NCBI RefSeq assembly: GCF_009696675.1
Contig: NZ_VULN01000009.1
Location: forward strand, 39,096-103,095
Direction: 5' to 3'
Source of the DNA: Acidaminococcus fermentans
Lineage (GTDB): Bacteria; Bacillota; Negativicutes; Acidaminococcales; Acidaminococcaceae
DNA length: 64,000 nucleotides
A program made the translations under genes and the position numbers. Shown one piece after another: positions 23,197-32,511 of this stretch (position 1 is the stretch's first letter; each line of letters starts with the position of its first letter). The notes beneath the pieces were generated by a model. It ran no database searches. It was not told where the DNA came from and saw only the letters and a list, made by a program, of their open reading frames with translations.

Positions 23197-24084
23197 ATTT
23201 TAGAATTCAAGCATATCAGCATCGACGACAAGCCGATATTCGATGATTACTTTACCGAAGAGGACTACCATGCCTCGGAATGTTGTTTCGGGTCTATCTT
23301 TATCTGGCGGAAGCAGTATGACAGCTACTGGGCCATCAGCCACGGCTGTCTCATCATCAAGGTCACCGTCAACGGCACCACTTTCGTGCTGCCCCCCTTC
23401 GGCGGGGTCAACGAAGACCTGCCAAAAGTGATCTGCGCCCTGAAGCAGTATTTCAAAGGGGAACCTTTCGAAATGCACGGGATCTACGAGCATACCATCG
23501 AACGGTTCCAGAAATACCTGCCCCAGGTGAACACCTTCACCCCGGACCGGGACAACTGGGACTATGTGTACCAGCGGGCCAGCCTGGCCAGCCTCAGCGG
23601 CCGGAAGCTCCACGGAAAGAAGAACCACTACAACCAGTTCCTGAAGGACAACCCGGAATTCGTCTACGAGCCCATTACCCCGGCCAACAAGGACGAATGC
23701 ATTGCCTACGGGAAACAGTGGGTGGAACAGCGGGAACTCACCGATCCTTCCATTGTGGCGGAATTCGACGCCATCCAGGAAGGGCTGAACCATCTGGATG
23801 AACTCCAGCTCCGGGGCGGTCTGATCCGGCTGGACGGCCAGGTGAAGGCCTTCACCTTCGGGGAACGGGCCGGGAAGAACACGGCGGTGATCCATGTGGA
23901 AAAGGCGGATCCGGACATCCGGGGCCTGTACACCGCCATCAACAAGGAATATATCGCTCATGAATGGCCCGATGTGACCTACATCAACCGGGAAGAGGAC
24001 ATGGGCAAGGAAGGACTCCGGGAAGCCAAGGAATCCTACAAGCCTGTGTTCATGGTGAAAAAATACAATACCATCATCCGCTGA
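23197..24084 (+). CDS. DUF2156 family protein, probable ATT start
   Basis: About 295 residues. The frame is protein-like from bases 23197-23203 onward (LEFKHISIDDKPIFDDYF) but no ATG, GTG or TTG precedes it; the first conventional start is at 23386, after ~63 clearly coding residues. ATT at 23197 has GAGGGAG 8 bases upstream and gives MLEFKHISIDD. The body (FIWRKQYDSYWAISHGCLII, ADPDIRGLYTAINKEY) matches the DUF2156 C-terminal domain of lysylphosphatidylglycerol synthases, a GNAT-like fold. No membrane domain is attached. A GNAT protein follows 12 bases later. Confidence 0.78.
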   Translation: MLEFKHISIDDKPIFDDYFTEEDYHASECCFGSIFIWRKQYDSYWAISHGCLIIKVTVNGTTFVLPPFGGVNEDLPKVICALKQYFKGEPFEMHGIYEHTIERFQKYLPQVNTFTPDRDNWDYVYQRASLASLSGRKLHGKKNHYNQFLKDNPEFVYEPITPANKDECIAYGKQWVEQRELTDPSIVAEFDAIQEGLNHLDELQLRGGLIRLDGQVKAFTFGERAGKNTAVIHVEKADPDIRGLYTAINKEYIAHEWPDVTYINREEDMGKEGLREAKESYKPVFMVKKYNTIIR

Positions 24085-24096
24085 AGGAGGATTGCC

Positions 24097-25278
24097 ATGG
24101 ATTTTCGTTTGCTCCAGCAGGATACCCTGTCCCAGGCGGCGGACCTGTGGGATTACTGCTTTGAAAAGAAGGGGACGCATTTTTATGAATGGTATTTCGG
24201 GGAATATGCCCTGAAGCAGAACCGGATCCTGGGTGGATTCCAGGACGGGAAGCTGCTGACCATGCTCCACCTGAACCCCTATGTGCTCCGGCTCCGGGGA
24301 CGGGACTGGAAGGTGCCCTATATTGTGGGGGTGGCCACGGATCCGGTGGCCCGGGGACACCATGTGATGGGGGACCTGATGGAAACCGCCTTCACCACCC
24401 TCCGGGCCCTGAAGGTGCCTTTTGTGATCCTCATGCCCATTTACGCCGGGATCTACCAGCCCTACGGCTTTGCCTGGACCCATCTCCGGAAGCATTACAC
24501 CCTGCCTCTGGCCGGACTGGATCTGGCGGGACACCCTCTGGACGGGTACGAACCGGAACGGGTGGACACCCGGAGCGGGGAAAAACTGGTGGCTCCCGTC
24601 TATGAAAAAGCCATGGCCGGGTACCACGGCTATGTGGTCCGGGACCACCGGGTGTGGGAGAACACCCTTCTGACTGCCGCCCAGGAAAATTTTGAGACGG
24701 TAATCATCCGGAATGACGGTGCACCAAAGGCTTACGCGTTGTATAATAGAGAGGGAGACAAAGTGACCGTCCAGGAAATGGCTGCTGCAGAACCCCCGGC
24801 CAAAATCCGTCTGCTCCAGTACTTCAAGGGGCTGGCGGGCACCTACAAGACCCTGGACTGGCTGGCGCCGGAAGACGACCTGACCTGGACCCAATTGCCG
24901 GACCAGGCCCTGGCGCCCCGGGAGGCCCCCTTCATGATGGGCCGGGTGATCAACGCCGCGGCCTGCCTGAAGGCTCTTTCCGTACCGGAGAGCCTGGTGG
25001 GGAAGACCCTGGTGCTGGCCCTGAAGGACGAACAGATCGCCCTCAACACCATGCTGGTGAAGCTGAACTTCACCCGGGAGGGGATCCAGCTGCTGAACAC
25101 CTTGGACGACCCGGAGGTGCTGCTGGATGTGGGGACCTTCACCCAGCTGTTCTTCGGCCTCTACGGACCGGAACAGCTCCAGAAAGCCGGTATGATCTAT
25201 GTGGACAGTGAAAATGCATGGGAAATCCTTGACAAATTGTTCCCGCGGGAGAATAATTTTATCAACGAGTATTTTTAA
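24097..25278 (+). CDS. GNAT acetyltransferase, Eis-like
   Basis: 393 residues, the length of Eis-type enzymes with tandem GNAT domains and an SCP2-like C-terminal domain. Seen: VGVATDPVARGHHVMGDLME (acetyl-CoA loop), PFVILMPIYAGIYQPYGFAW, and a C-terminal region with MGRVINAAACLKAL. Eis enzymes acetylate lysines or aminoglycosides; the substrate here is not indicated. AAGGAGG precedes the ATG. Likely co-transcribed with the DUF2156 gene and purL. Confidence 0.82.
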   Translation: MDFRLLQQDTLSQAADLWDYCFEKKGTHFYEWYFGEYALKQNRILGGFQDGKLLTMLHLNPYVLRLRGRDWKVPYIVGVATDPVARGHHVMGDLMETAFTTLRALKVPFVILMPIYAGIYQPYGFAWTHLRKHYTLPLAGLDLAGHPLDGYEPERVDTRSGEKLVAPVYEKAMAGYHGYVVRDHRVWENTLLTAAQENFETVIIRNDGAPKAYALYNREGDKVTVQEMAAAEPPAKIRLLQYFKGLAGTYKTLDWLAPEDDLTWTQLPDQALAPREAPFMMGRVINAAACLKALSVPESLVGKTLVLALKDEQIALNTMLVKLNFTREGIQLLNTLDDPEVLLDVGTFTQLFFGLYGPEQLQKAGMIYVDSENAWEILDKLFPRENNFINEYF

Positions 25279-25289
25279 GGGAGGCTGTC

Positions 25290-28200
25290 ATGAGCGACAA
25301 AATTAGACGTGTATTTGTGGAGAAGAAGAAAGAATATGCTGTGGAAGCAGCAGGTCTGTGTTCCGATCTCCAGCAGACCCTGGGGCTGAAGAACCTGAAA
25401 AGCGTCCGGATCGTGAACCGGTACGACCTGGAAGGGCTCACCGACGAAGAATACCAACAGGCCAGAAGCCTGGTACTCAGCGAAGCCCCGGTGGATGTGG
25501 TCCGGGACGAAGAACTGGAGATCCCTGCCGGTTTCCGGAGCTTTGCCGTGGAACTGCTCCCCGGCCAGTATGACCAGAGAGAAGATTTTGCCGCTCAGTG
25601 CATCCAGGCCATCACCCAGGGCCAGCGGCCCATTGTGGCTGCTGCCAAGGTGTTCCTGCTGGAAGGGGACCTGTCCGACGCCGACTTTGAAAAGATCAAA
25701 CACTACTGCATCAACCCGGTGGAAGCCCAGGAAGCGGCCATCGACAAGCCTGACACCCTGGACATGACCTGGGATGTGCCCAAACCGGTGGCTGTGCTGG
25801 ACGGCTTCCGTGCCCTGGACAGAAAGGGCCTGGAAGACTTCCTGAACAAACAGGAACTGGCCATGAGCCTGGAAGATCTGGCTTTCATCCAGGAATATTT
25901 CAAGAAGGAAGACCGGGATCCTTCCATTACGGAAATCAAGGTGCTGGATACCTACTGGTCCGACCACTGCCGGCACACCACCTTTGAAACCAAACTGGAA
26001 AACGTTTCCATTACCGACGGTGTCTACACCCAGCCGGTGGCGGAAGCCTACGACCTGTACAAAAAAGACCGGGATTTCGTTTACGGGAAAGACACCCAGC
26101 GGCCCATTACCCTGATGGATATGGCCTGCCTGGCCACCAAGAAGCTGAAGAAGGAAGGGAAAATCCCCGATCTGGATGCTTCGGAAGAAATCAACGCCTG
26201 CAGCATCGTGGCCCCCATTGACGTGGACGGCAAAAAAGAAGACTGGCTGGTGATGTTCAAGAACGAAACCCACAACCATCCCACTGAAATAGAACCTTTC
26301 GGGGGCGCTGCCACCTGTCTGGGCGGGGCCATCCGGGATCCCCTCAGCGGCCGGAGCTATGTGTACCAGGCCATGCGGGTCACCGGGGCCGCAGATCCCC
26401 GGACTCCCTATGAACAGACCCTGAAGGGCAAACTGCCCCAGCGGAAGATCACTCTGGGTGCCGCTGCCGGGTACAGCTCCTACGGGAACCAGATCGGTCT
26501 GGCCACCGGATCCGTGGAAGAGTACTATCATCCCAAATTCGTGGCCAAGAGAATGGAAGTGGGGGCTGTCATCGGGGCTGCTCCCCGGGACGCTGTAGTC
26601 CGGGAACGTCCGGCTGCCGGCGATCTGATCGTTCTTTTGGGCGGCCGTACCGGCCGTGACGGCATGGGCGGCGCCACCGGTGCCTCCAAGGAACATACCA
26701 CCAAATCCCTCAGCGAATGCGGTGCGGAAGTCCAGAAGGGGAACGCCCCCAACGAACGGAAGATCCAGCGGCTGTTCCGGAATCCGGAAGTGACCCGTCT
26801 CATCAAACGGTGCAACGACTTCGGGGCCGGCGGTGTTTCCGTGGCCATCGGGGAACTGGCTCCGGGCCTGGTGATCAACCTGGACAAGGTGCCCAAGAAG
26901 TACGAAGGCCTGGACGGCACGGAACTGGCCATCAGTGAATCCCAGGAACGGATGGCGGTGTGCATCGCTGCCAAAGATCTGGACAAATTCATGGCCGCTG
27001 CCGCCAAGGAAAACCTGGAAGCCACGGTGGTGGCGGAAGTGGCGGAAGATCCCCGTCTGGTGATGTACTGGAGAGGGGAAAAGATCGTGGACCTGTCCCG
27101 GGCTTTCCTGGACACCAACGGCATTCCCCAGAAATCCAACGTGGTAGTGGACGGAGTGGAAGAAACCTCTCCCTTCAACAGCACTCCTGCAGAAGTGGAA
27201 GGGAAGAAGGATATCAAAGAAGCCTGGCTGGCCAACCTGGACCGGCTGAACGTGTGCAGCGAAGAAGGGCTGGGTGAACGGTTCGACGGCTCCATCGGCC
27301 GGGGCAGCGTACTGATGCCCTACGGCGGCCGGAACCAGCTGACCCGCACCGAAGGCATGGCCGCCCGTCTGCCGGTACTCCACGGCAAGACCAACGCCAC
27401 CTCCGTCATGGCCAGCGGCTATGATCCCAACGTGTGCTGCTGGAGCCCGTACCATGGGGCCATGTACGCGGTGGTGGAAGCCGTGTGCCGGGCTGCGGCC
27501 ATGGGCGCCGATCCGAAGAAACTGCGTCTTTCCATGCAGGAATACTTCCCCAAACTCCATACGGAACATACCTGGGGCCGGCCTTTCGCCGCTCTCCTGG
27601 GTGCCTATAAAGCCTGCTGCGAACTGGAACTGCCGGCCATCGGCGGCAAAGACTCCATGAGCGGCACCTTCATGGACCTGGAAGTCCCGCCTTCCCTGAT
27701 CTGCTTTGCAGTAGGGGTCATGGACGGCCGTGACACCATCTCCAACGAATTCAAACAGGCCGGCAACACCGTGGTGTTCATCCCCGTACCCTGCGATGAA
27801 CACGAAGTGGTGGATTACCCTGCCCTCCGGACCCTCCTGGACAGCGTCCACAAGGCCATCCTGGGCAAACGGATCCTTACCGCCGGCGTGGTGAAAGAAG
27901 GGGGCGTGGCCGCAGCCATCTCCTCCATGTGCCTGGGCAACGGACTGGGCTTTGGCTTTGTGAAGCCCTTCCTCCACGAGGAATGCCTGTTCACCCTCCA
28001 GCCCGGCGGCTTCCTGGTGGAACTGGCTCCCGGTGCCGATGCGGAGAAAGTCTTCGCCGGCAGCGACTTCCTGGTGCTGGGAAAACTCACCGGCGATGGA
28101 AAAGTCACCGTCAACGACACTGCCATCAGCCTGGACGAAATCAAGGCAGCCTATACCCGGACCCTGGAAGGGGTATTCCCCTCTGTGGTGAAGGATTCCG

Positions 28201-29066
28201 GCAAGGACATCTGCCGGATGCCCTACTACCGGAACGACCTGCCGCTCACCGCTCCCTACAACGTGGCCCAGCCCCGGGTGTTCATCCCTGTGTTCCCGGG
28301 CCTGAACTGCGAATTCGACACCGCTGCGGCCTTTGAAGCAGCCGGTGCCAAGGCGGACATCTTCGTGATCCGGAACCTGACTCCGGACGCCATCAAGGAA
28401 AGCGTGGAAGAAATGGCCAAACGGATCAAGGAAGCCCAGATCCTGGCCATCCCCGGCGGGTTCTCCGCCAGCGACGAACCGGAAGGCTCCGGCAAATTCA
28501 TTGCCACCATGTTCCGGAATCCGTCCCTGAAGGAAGCGGTCATGGACCTGCTGTATAACCGGGACGGCCTGGCCCTGGGGATCTGCAACGGCTTCCAGGC
28601 CCTGATCAAACTGGGTCTGGTGCCCTACGGAGACATCCGTCCTCTGACGGAAACCTCTCCCACTCTGACCTTCAACACCATTGGCCGGCACATTTCCCGG
28701 ATGGTGGAAACGAAAGTGGTTTCCAACAAATCTCCGTGGCTGGCCCTCACTGAACCGGGAGACATCCACACCGTCGCCGTTTCTCACGGGGAAGGCCGGT
28801 TCGTGGCCACCGAAGAAGAGATCAAGAAACTCTTTGCCAACGGCCAGGTGGCAACCCAGTATGTAAACCAGGCTGGGGATCCCACCATGGAAAGCCCCTA
28901 CAACCCCAACGGCTCCCTGTATGCCATTGAAAGCATCACCAGCCCGGACGGGCGGGTCCTGGGCAAAATGGGCCACACCGAACGGTTCACCGATGGTCTC
29001 ATGAAGAACATCCCGGGGAACAAACTGCAGCCTCTGTTCCTGGGCGGCGTGCAGTACTTCAAGTAA
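25290..29066 (+). CDS. purL: Phosphoribosylformylglycinamidine synthase (single chain)
   Basis: 1258 residues, the large single-chain form. The synthase half has TYWSDHCRHTTFETKLENVS, FKNETHNHPTEIEPFGGAATC and GGVAAAISSMCLGNG. The last ~260 residues are a class I glutamine amidotransferase with the nucleophile in LALGICNGFQAL and a late His in VAVSHGEGRF. It makes FGAM in step four of purine synthesis. No other pur genes are in the window. AGGGAGG precedes the ATG. Confidence 0.96.
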   Translation: MSDKIRRVFVEKKKEYAVEAAGLCSDLQQTLGLKNLKSVRIVNRYDLEGLTDEEYQQARSLVLSEAPVDVVRDEELEIPAGFRSFAVELLPGQYDQREDFAAQCIQAITQGQRPIVAAAKVFLLEGDLSDADFEKIKHYCINPVEAQEAAIDKPDTLDMTWDVPKPVAVLDGFRALDRKGLEDFLNKQELAMSLEDLAFIQEYFKKEDRDPSITEIKVLDTYWSDHCRHTTFETKLENVSITDGVYTQPVAEAYDLYKKDRDFVYGKDTQRPITLMDMACLATKKLKKEGKIPDLDASEEINACSIVAPIDVDGKKEDWLVMFKNETHNHPTEIEPFGGAATCLGGAIRDPLSGRSYVYQAMRVTGAADPRTPYEQTLKGKLPQRKITLGAAAGYSSYGNQIGLATGSVEEYYHPKFVAKRMEVGAVIGAAPRDAVVRERPAAGDLIVLLGGRTGRDGMGGATGASKEHTTKSLSECGAEVQKGNAPNERKIQRLFRNPEVTRLIKRCNDFGAGGVSVAIGELAPGLVINLDKVPKKYEGLDGTELAISESQERMAVCIAAKDLDKFMAAAAKENLEATVVAEVAEDPRLVMYWRGEKIVDLSRAFLDTNGIPQKSNVVVDGVEETSPFNSTPAEVEGKKDIKEAWLANLDRLNVCSEEGLGERFDGSIGRGSVLMPYGGRNQLTRTEGMAARLPVLHGKTNATSVMASGYDPNVCCWSPYHGAMYAVVEAVCRAAAMGADPKKLRLSMQEYFPKLHTEHTWGRPFAALLGAYKACCELELPAIGGKDSMSGTFMDLEVPPSLICFAVGVMDGRDTISNEFKQAGNTVVFIPVPCDEHEVVDYPALRTLLDSVHKAILGKRILTAGVVKEGGVAAAISSMCLGNGLGFGFVKPFLHEECLFTLQPGGFLVELAPGADAEKVFAGSDFLVLGKLTGDGKVTVNDTAISLDEIKAAYTRTLEGVFPSVVKDSGKDICRMPYYRNDLPLTAPYNVAQPRVFIPVFPGLNCEFDTAAAFEAAGAKADIFVIRNLTPDAIKESVEEMAKRIKEAQILAIPGGFSASDEPEGSGKFIATMFRNPSLKEAVMDLLYNRDGLALGICNGFQALIKLGLVPYGDIRPLTETSPTLTFNTIGRHISRMVETKVVSNKSPWLALTEPGDIHTVAVSHGEGRFVATEEEIKKLFANGQVATQYVNQAGDPTMESPYNPNGSLYAIESITSPDGRVLGKMGHTERFTDGLMKNIPGNKLQPLFLGGVQYFK

Positions 29067-29078
29067 GATTCAACAGGG

Positions 29079-29115
29079 AAGGGGAGACTGCCAGGGGCAG
29101 CTCCCCTTTCTTTTG
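29079..29115 (+). terminator. purL terminator
   Basis: AAGGGGAG...CTGCC pairs with GGCAG.CTCCCCTTT (one mismatch), followed by CTTTT. Confidence 0.75.
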
Positions 29116-29152
29116 CCCTTAATAGAAAAGAAAACAAAGGAGAAGATTCTGC

Positions 29153-32080
29153 ATGGAACTTTCTGTTGGAACGAAACTCCACGGCTTTGCCGTACAAAAA
29201 ATCACCCCTCTGCCGGATATCGAAGCCACGGCTTACGAAATGATCCATGAGGCCAGTGGGGCCAAACTGTTCTACCTGTCCTCAAAAGACGACAACAAGG
29301 TGTTCACTATCGGCTTCCGGACTCCCAGCCAGGACGACACCGGGGTGGCCCACATCACCGAACATTCCGTCCTTTGCGGCAGCCGGAAATACCGTCTGAA
29401 GGAACCTTTCGTGGAACTGGTGAAAGGCTCCCTGAACACCTTCCTGAACGCCATGACCTACACGGACAAAACTGTGTACCCGGTGGCCAGCCGGAATGCC
29501 AAGGACTTCCGGAACCTGGTGGACGTGTACCTGGATGCGGTGTTCTATCCTCTCATCGGAGAGAACCCCTTTACCCTCCGCCAGGAAGGCTGGCATTACG
29601 AACTGGGGAAAGAAGGGGACAAACCTCTCCTTTACAACGGGGTGGTGTACAACGAAATGAAGGGGGTCTATTCCTCCCCGGATGCCATCGAGGAACATGA
29701 AGTGATGAAGGCCCTGTTCCCGGATTCCCCTTACCGGTTCGAATCCGGCGGCCTGCCTTCCGCCATTCCCCAGCTGACCCAGGAAGGGTTCGTGGCCTTC
29801 CACAAAAAATACTACAGCCCGGAAAACGCCTACATCTACCTGTACGGGGATGTGGACATCGCCGACTGGCTGGACTACATGGACCGGGAATATCTCAGCC
29901 GGTTCCCCAAGACCGGCACCCTGAAGGTGGAAATCCCCCTCCAGGCTCCCTTCGACCAGACCCGGGAAGTGAAAGCCTCCTACCCGGTGCCGGAAGGGGA
30001 TGACACGGCCAAAAAGACCTACCTGTCCATGAACATCGTGGTGGGGTCCGCCCTGGACCAGAAGCGGATTATGGCCCTGAAGCTTTTGACCCATGTGCTC
30101 CTGGACGGGAACAACGCTCCCCTGCGGCTGGCCCTGCTCCGGGCAGGCATCGGCAGCGACGTGTCCGGCAGCCTGAACGGCTCCCAGCTCCAGCCGGTGT
30201 TTTCTGTGGAAGTCAGCGGTTCCGACCCGGACAAGGAAGACCAGTTCGTAAAGGTGCTGTACCGGACCCTCCAGGATCTGTCCCGGAACGGGATTCCCCG
30301 CCGGCTCCTGGAAGCGGAACTGAACTCCGAAGAATTCAAGATGCGGGAAGCGGATTTCAACATCTATCCCAAAGGCCTGATCTACGGGCTGAACGTAATG
30401 GAAACCTGGCTCTACGGAGGAGACCCCACCGCCTGTCTTCGGTTCACCGACTGCCTGGACTTCCTCCGGAGCGCCATCGACAAGGGATATTATGAACAGC
30501 TCATCGAAAGCGTACTTCTGGACAACACCCACAAATGCCTGGTGACCCTGACCCCGGAACCGGGGAAGGAAGCCCGGGACGCGGAACAGTTCGCCCAGGC
30601 CATGGCGGAAAAGAAGAGCCAGATGGATGCAGACCAGCTGAAGGAAGTGGAAGCCATCGCCGACGAGCTCCATGCCCGGCAGGCAGCCCCCGACACCCCG
30701 GAAGCCTTGGTCTCCATCCCGCTCCTCCAGCGGTCCGACATTACCCGGAAAAACGATTTCGAGCATCCCCAGGTAACGGAAGCGGGGGACCACACCCATC
30801 TGGTGCTCCATCAGTTCACCAACAAGATCGCCTATTTCGACTGGTGCTTCGATCTTACCGGTCTGCCGGAAGACAAGCTGTGCTATGCTTACCTTCTCAC
30901 CGACGTGCTGGGGAAGGTGGACACCGACGATTATTCCTATGAGGAACTGACCACCCTGGCGGATCTGTACCTGGGAGGCCTGAACTTTGAAGTGAAGCCT
31001 TACAGCCGGTATAACGACACCAACACCTACCGGAACGTGTTCAAGGTGTCCGCCAAGGTACTGGAAAAGAACGAGGACAAGCTGTTCGATATCCTCAGCA
31101 GCATCGCCCTCCGGAGCCATGTGGAGGACAAAAAGCGGCTGAAGGAAATCATCAGCGAAGTGAAGACCGACTGGGACAACAACTTTTTTGCCCGGGGGAT
31201 GACCGTGGCCACCCTGCGGCTTATGAGCTACTTCTCCAAATCCGCCCGGAGCATGGAACACGACCAGCTGACCTATTACCAGTTCCTCCAGGATCTGTGG
31301 GCCCATTTCGACGAAAAGGCCGATGAAGTGGCGGCCAACCTGAAGGCTCTGGTGCCCGCCTTCTTCCACCAGGATGCCCAGCTCCAGTCCCTGTCCTGCG
31401 ACAAGGACATGGAACAGGAAGCCCTGGCCAGGATGGAAGCCTTTACCGCCCAGTTGCCCCATTCCCCCTATGCAGGGAAGGCCATGCCCGTTCTGACGGC
31501 TCCCGGGAAGAACGAAGGGATCACCACCTCCGGGAAGGTCCAGTATGTACTGGCCGGGGGCAATTTCCATGACCACGGCTACCACTATACGGGAGCCATG
31601 AAGGTGCTGGAAACCATCCTCCGGTACGGATACCTGTGGACCAAGATCCGGGTCCAGGGCGGGGCCTACGGGGCCGGTACCCGGTTTGACCCCAGCGGCA
31701 CCTTCTACCTGTCCAGCTACCGGGATCCCAAACTGGCGGAAAGCCTCCAGGCCTACCGGGATCTGCCGGACTACCTGGAAAAATTCCAGGCCTCCGACCG
31801 GGAAATGACCAAGTACGTGATCGGCACCATCAGCCTGGTGGATACGCCCCTTACCCCGGCCATGCACCTGGAAAAGGCCATCACCGCCCAGATGAAGGGG
31901 ACCCCGGAAGCCATCGCCCAGAAAAAGCGGGACCAGATTATCGACTGCACAGCCGAAGACATCCGGGCCCTGGCGCCCCTGGTACGGGACGTGCTCTCCG
32001 ACGGCTACCTGTGCGTAGTCGGGGGAGAAGGGAAGATCCAGGAAAACAAGGGATTGTTTGAACAGGTGATCAAGGCGTAA
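29153..32080 (+). CDS. M16C zinc metalloprotease (presequence-protease-like)
   Basis: 975 residues, full length for the single-chain M16C family. The inverted zinc motif HITEH (His67-Glu70-His71) sits in DTGVAHITEHSVLCGSRKY, with the third ligand Glu in YNEMKGVYS. The M16C-associated domain and a catalytically dead second half (FHDHGYHYTGAMKVLETILR, GGAYGAGTRFDPSG) follow. Such enzymes form a closed chamber that degrades peptides. No signal peptide, so cytosolic. AAAGGAG precedes the ATG. Confidence 0.93.
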   Translation: MELSVGTKLHGFAVQKITPLPDIEATAYEMIHEASGAKLFYLSSKDDNKVFTIGFRTPSQDDTGVAHITEHSVLCGSRKYRLKEPFVELVKGSLNTFLNAMTYTDKTVYPVASRNAKDFRNLVDVYLDAVFYPLIGENPFTLRQEGWHYELGKEGDKPLLYNGVVYNEMKGVYSSPDAIEEHEVMKALFPDSPYRFESGGLPSAIPQLTQEGFVAFHKKYYSPENAYIYLYGDVDIADWLDYMDREYLSRFPKTGTLKVEIPLQAPFDQTREVKASYPVPEGDDTAKKTYLSMNIVVGSALDQKRIMALKLLTHVLLDGNNAPLRLALLRAGIGSDVSGSLNGSQLQPVFSVEVSGSDPDKEDQFVKVLYRTLQDLSRNGIPRRLLEAELNSEEFKMREADFNIYPKGLIYGLNVMETWLYGGDPTACLRFTDCLDFLRSAIDKGYYEQLIESVLLDNTHKCLVTLTPEPGKEARDAEQFAQAMAEKKSQMDADQLKEVEAIADELHARQAAPDTPEALVSIPLLQRSDITRKNDFEHPQVTEAGDHTHLVLHQFTNKIAYFDWCFDLTGLPEDKLCYAYLLTDVLGKVDTDDYSYEELTTLADLYLGGLNFEVKPYSRYNDTNTYRNVFKVSAKVLEKNEDKLFDILSSIALRSHVEDKKRLKEIISEVKTDWDNNFFARGMTVATLRLMSYFSKSARSMEHDQLTYYQFLQDLWAHFDEKADEVAANLKALVPAFFHQDAQLQSLSCDKDMEQEALARMEAFTAQLPHSPYAGKAMPVLTAPGKNEGITTSGKVQYVLAGGNFHDHGYHYTGAMKVLETILRYGYLWTKIRVQGGAYGAGTRFDPSGTFYLSSYRDPKLAESLQAYRDLPDYLEKFQASDREMTKYVIGTISLVDTPLTPAMHLEKAITAQMKGTPEAIAQKKRDQIIDCTAEDIRALAPLVRDVLSDGYLCVVGGEGKIQENKGLFEQVIKA

Positions 32081-32096
32081 AAGGCAGTCAGCGGGT

Positions 32097-32347
32097 GAAG
32101 GAGACCATCTGCCGGGGGCAGATGGTTTTGAAGGGAAACGCAGCCCAGGGGGCTGCTAACCCACCACCATTCCGCAAGCGCAACGGTCCCCCGCCCTTGA
32201 AAAGGGCGGATATACGCTCGGGGCTCCGCCCCATTGCTTTTGTGACACGCGGGCTATGCCCTAGTGTCACTATCCGCCCTTTTCAAGGGCGGGGGACCAG
32301 CCGCAAGGCTGGTGGTGGGTTAGCAGCGACAGCTGCGTTTTTCTCAA
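32097..32347. repeat. Family A fold-back repeat, copy 3
   Basis: Direct unit (32097-32213) with hairpins CATCTGCC/GGCAGATG, GCAGCCC/GGGCTGC and CCGCCCTT/AAGGGCGG, a central GTGACAC/GTGTCAC hairpin, then an inverted unit (32271-32347) with CCAGCC/GGCTGG and GCAGC/GCTGC. The two halves pair with each other as ~110-base arms. Confidence 0.85.
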
Positions 32348-32408
32348 GGGGACCCGTGCACCGGGTCCCTTCCTTCGCCCATTGACAATTGACCATTGAC
32401 CATTGACA

Positions 32409-32464
32409 GCAACAAGGACGATTGTATCTTTTGTAATTTTTACAGATACAATCGTCCTTGTTGC
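32409..32464. promoter_or_regulatory. 21-bp perfect inverted repeat before the DAHP synthase gene
   Basis: Arms 32409-32429 and 32444-32464 are perfect inverted complements of 21 bases around a 14-base AT-rich loop. Ten bases downstream is an extended -10 box TGGTATAAT (32472-32480), so the right arm lies over the -35 region. It could be an operator bound by a dimer of dimers, or a terminator of upstream reading. The core GATACAATCG also occurs in the palindrome at 44004-44023. Confidence 0.65.
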
Positions 32465-32511
32465 AAATTTGTGGTATAATGAATACAATTTACACCAAAC
32501 GGAGGGATACA

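Noticed and set aside
25275..28976. 1233-codon minus-strand frame over purL
   Set aside because: Shadow of strong third-position GC bias in purL; low-complexity Gly/His/Phe content and no motifs.
29282..31867. 861-codon minus-strand frame over the M16C protease
   Set aside because: Antisense shadow with Gly/His/Val-rich composition; the + strand protein has intact catalytic motifs.
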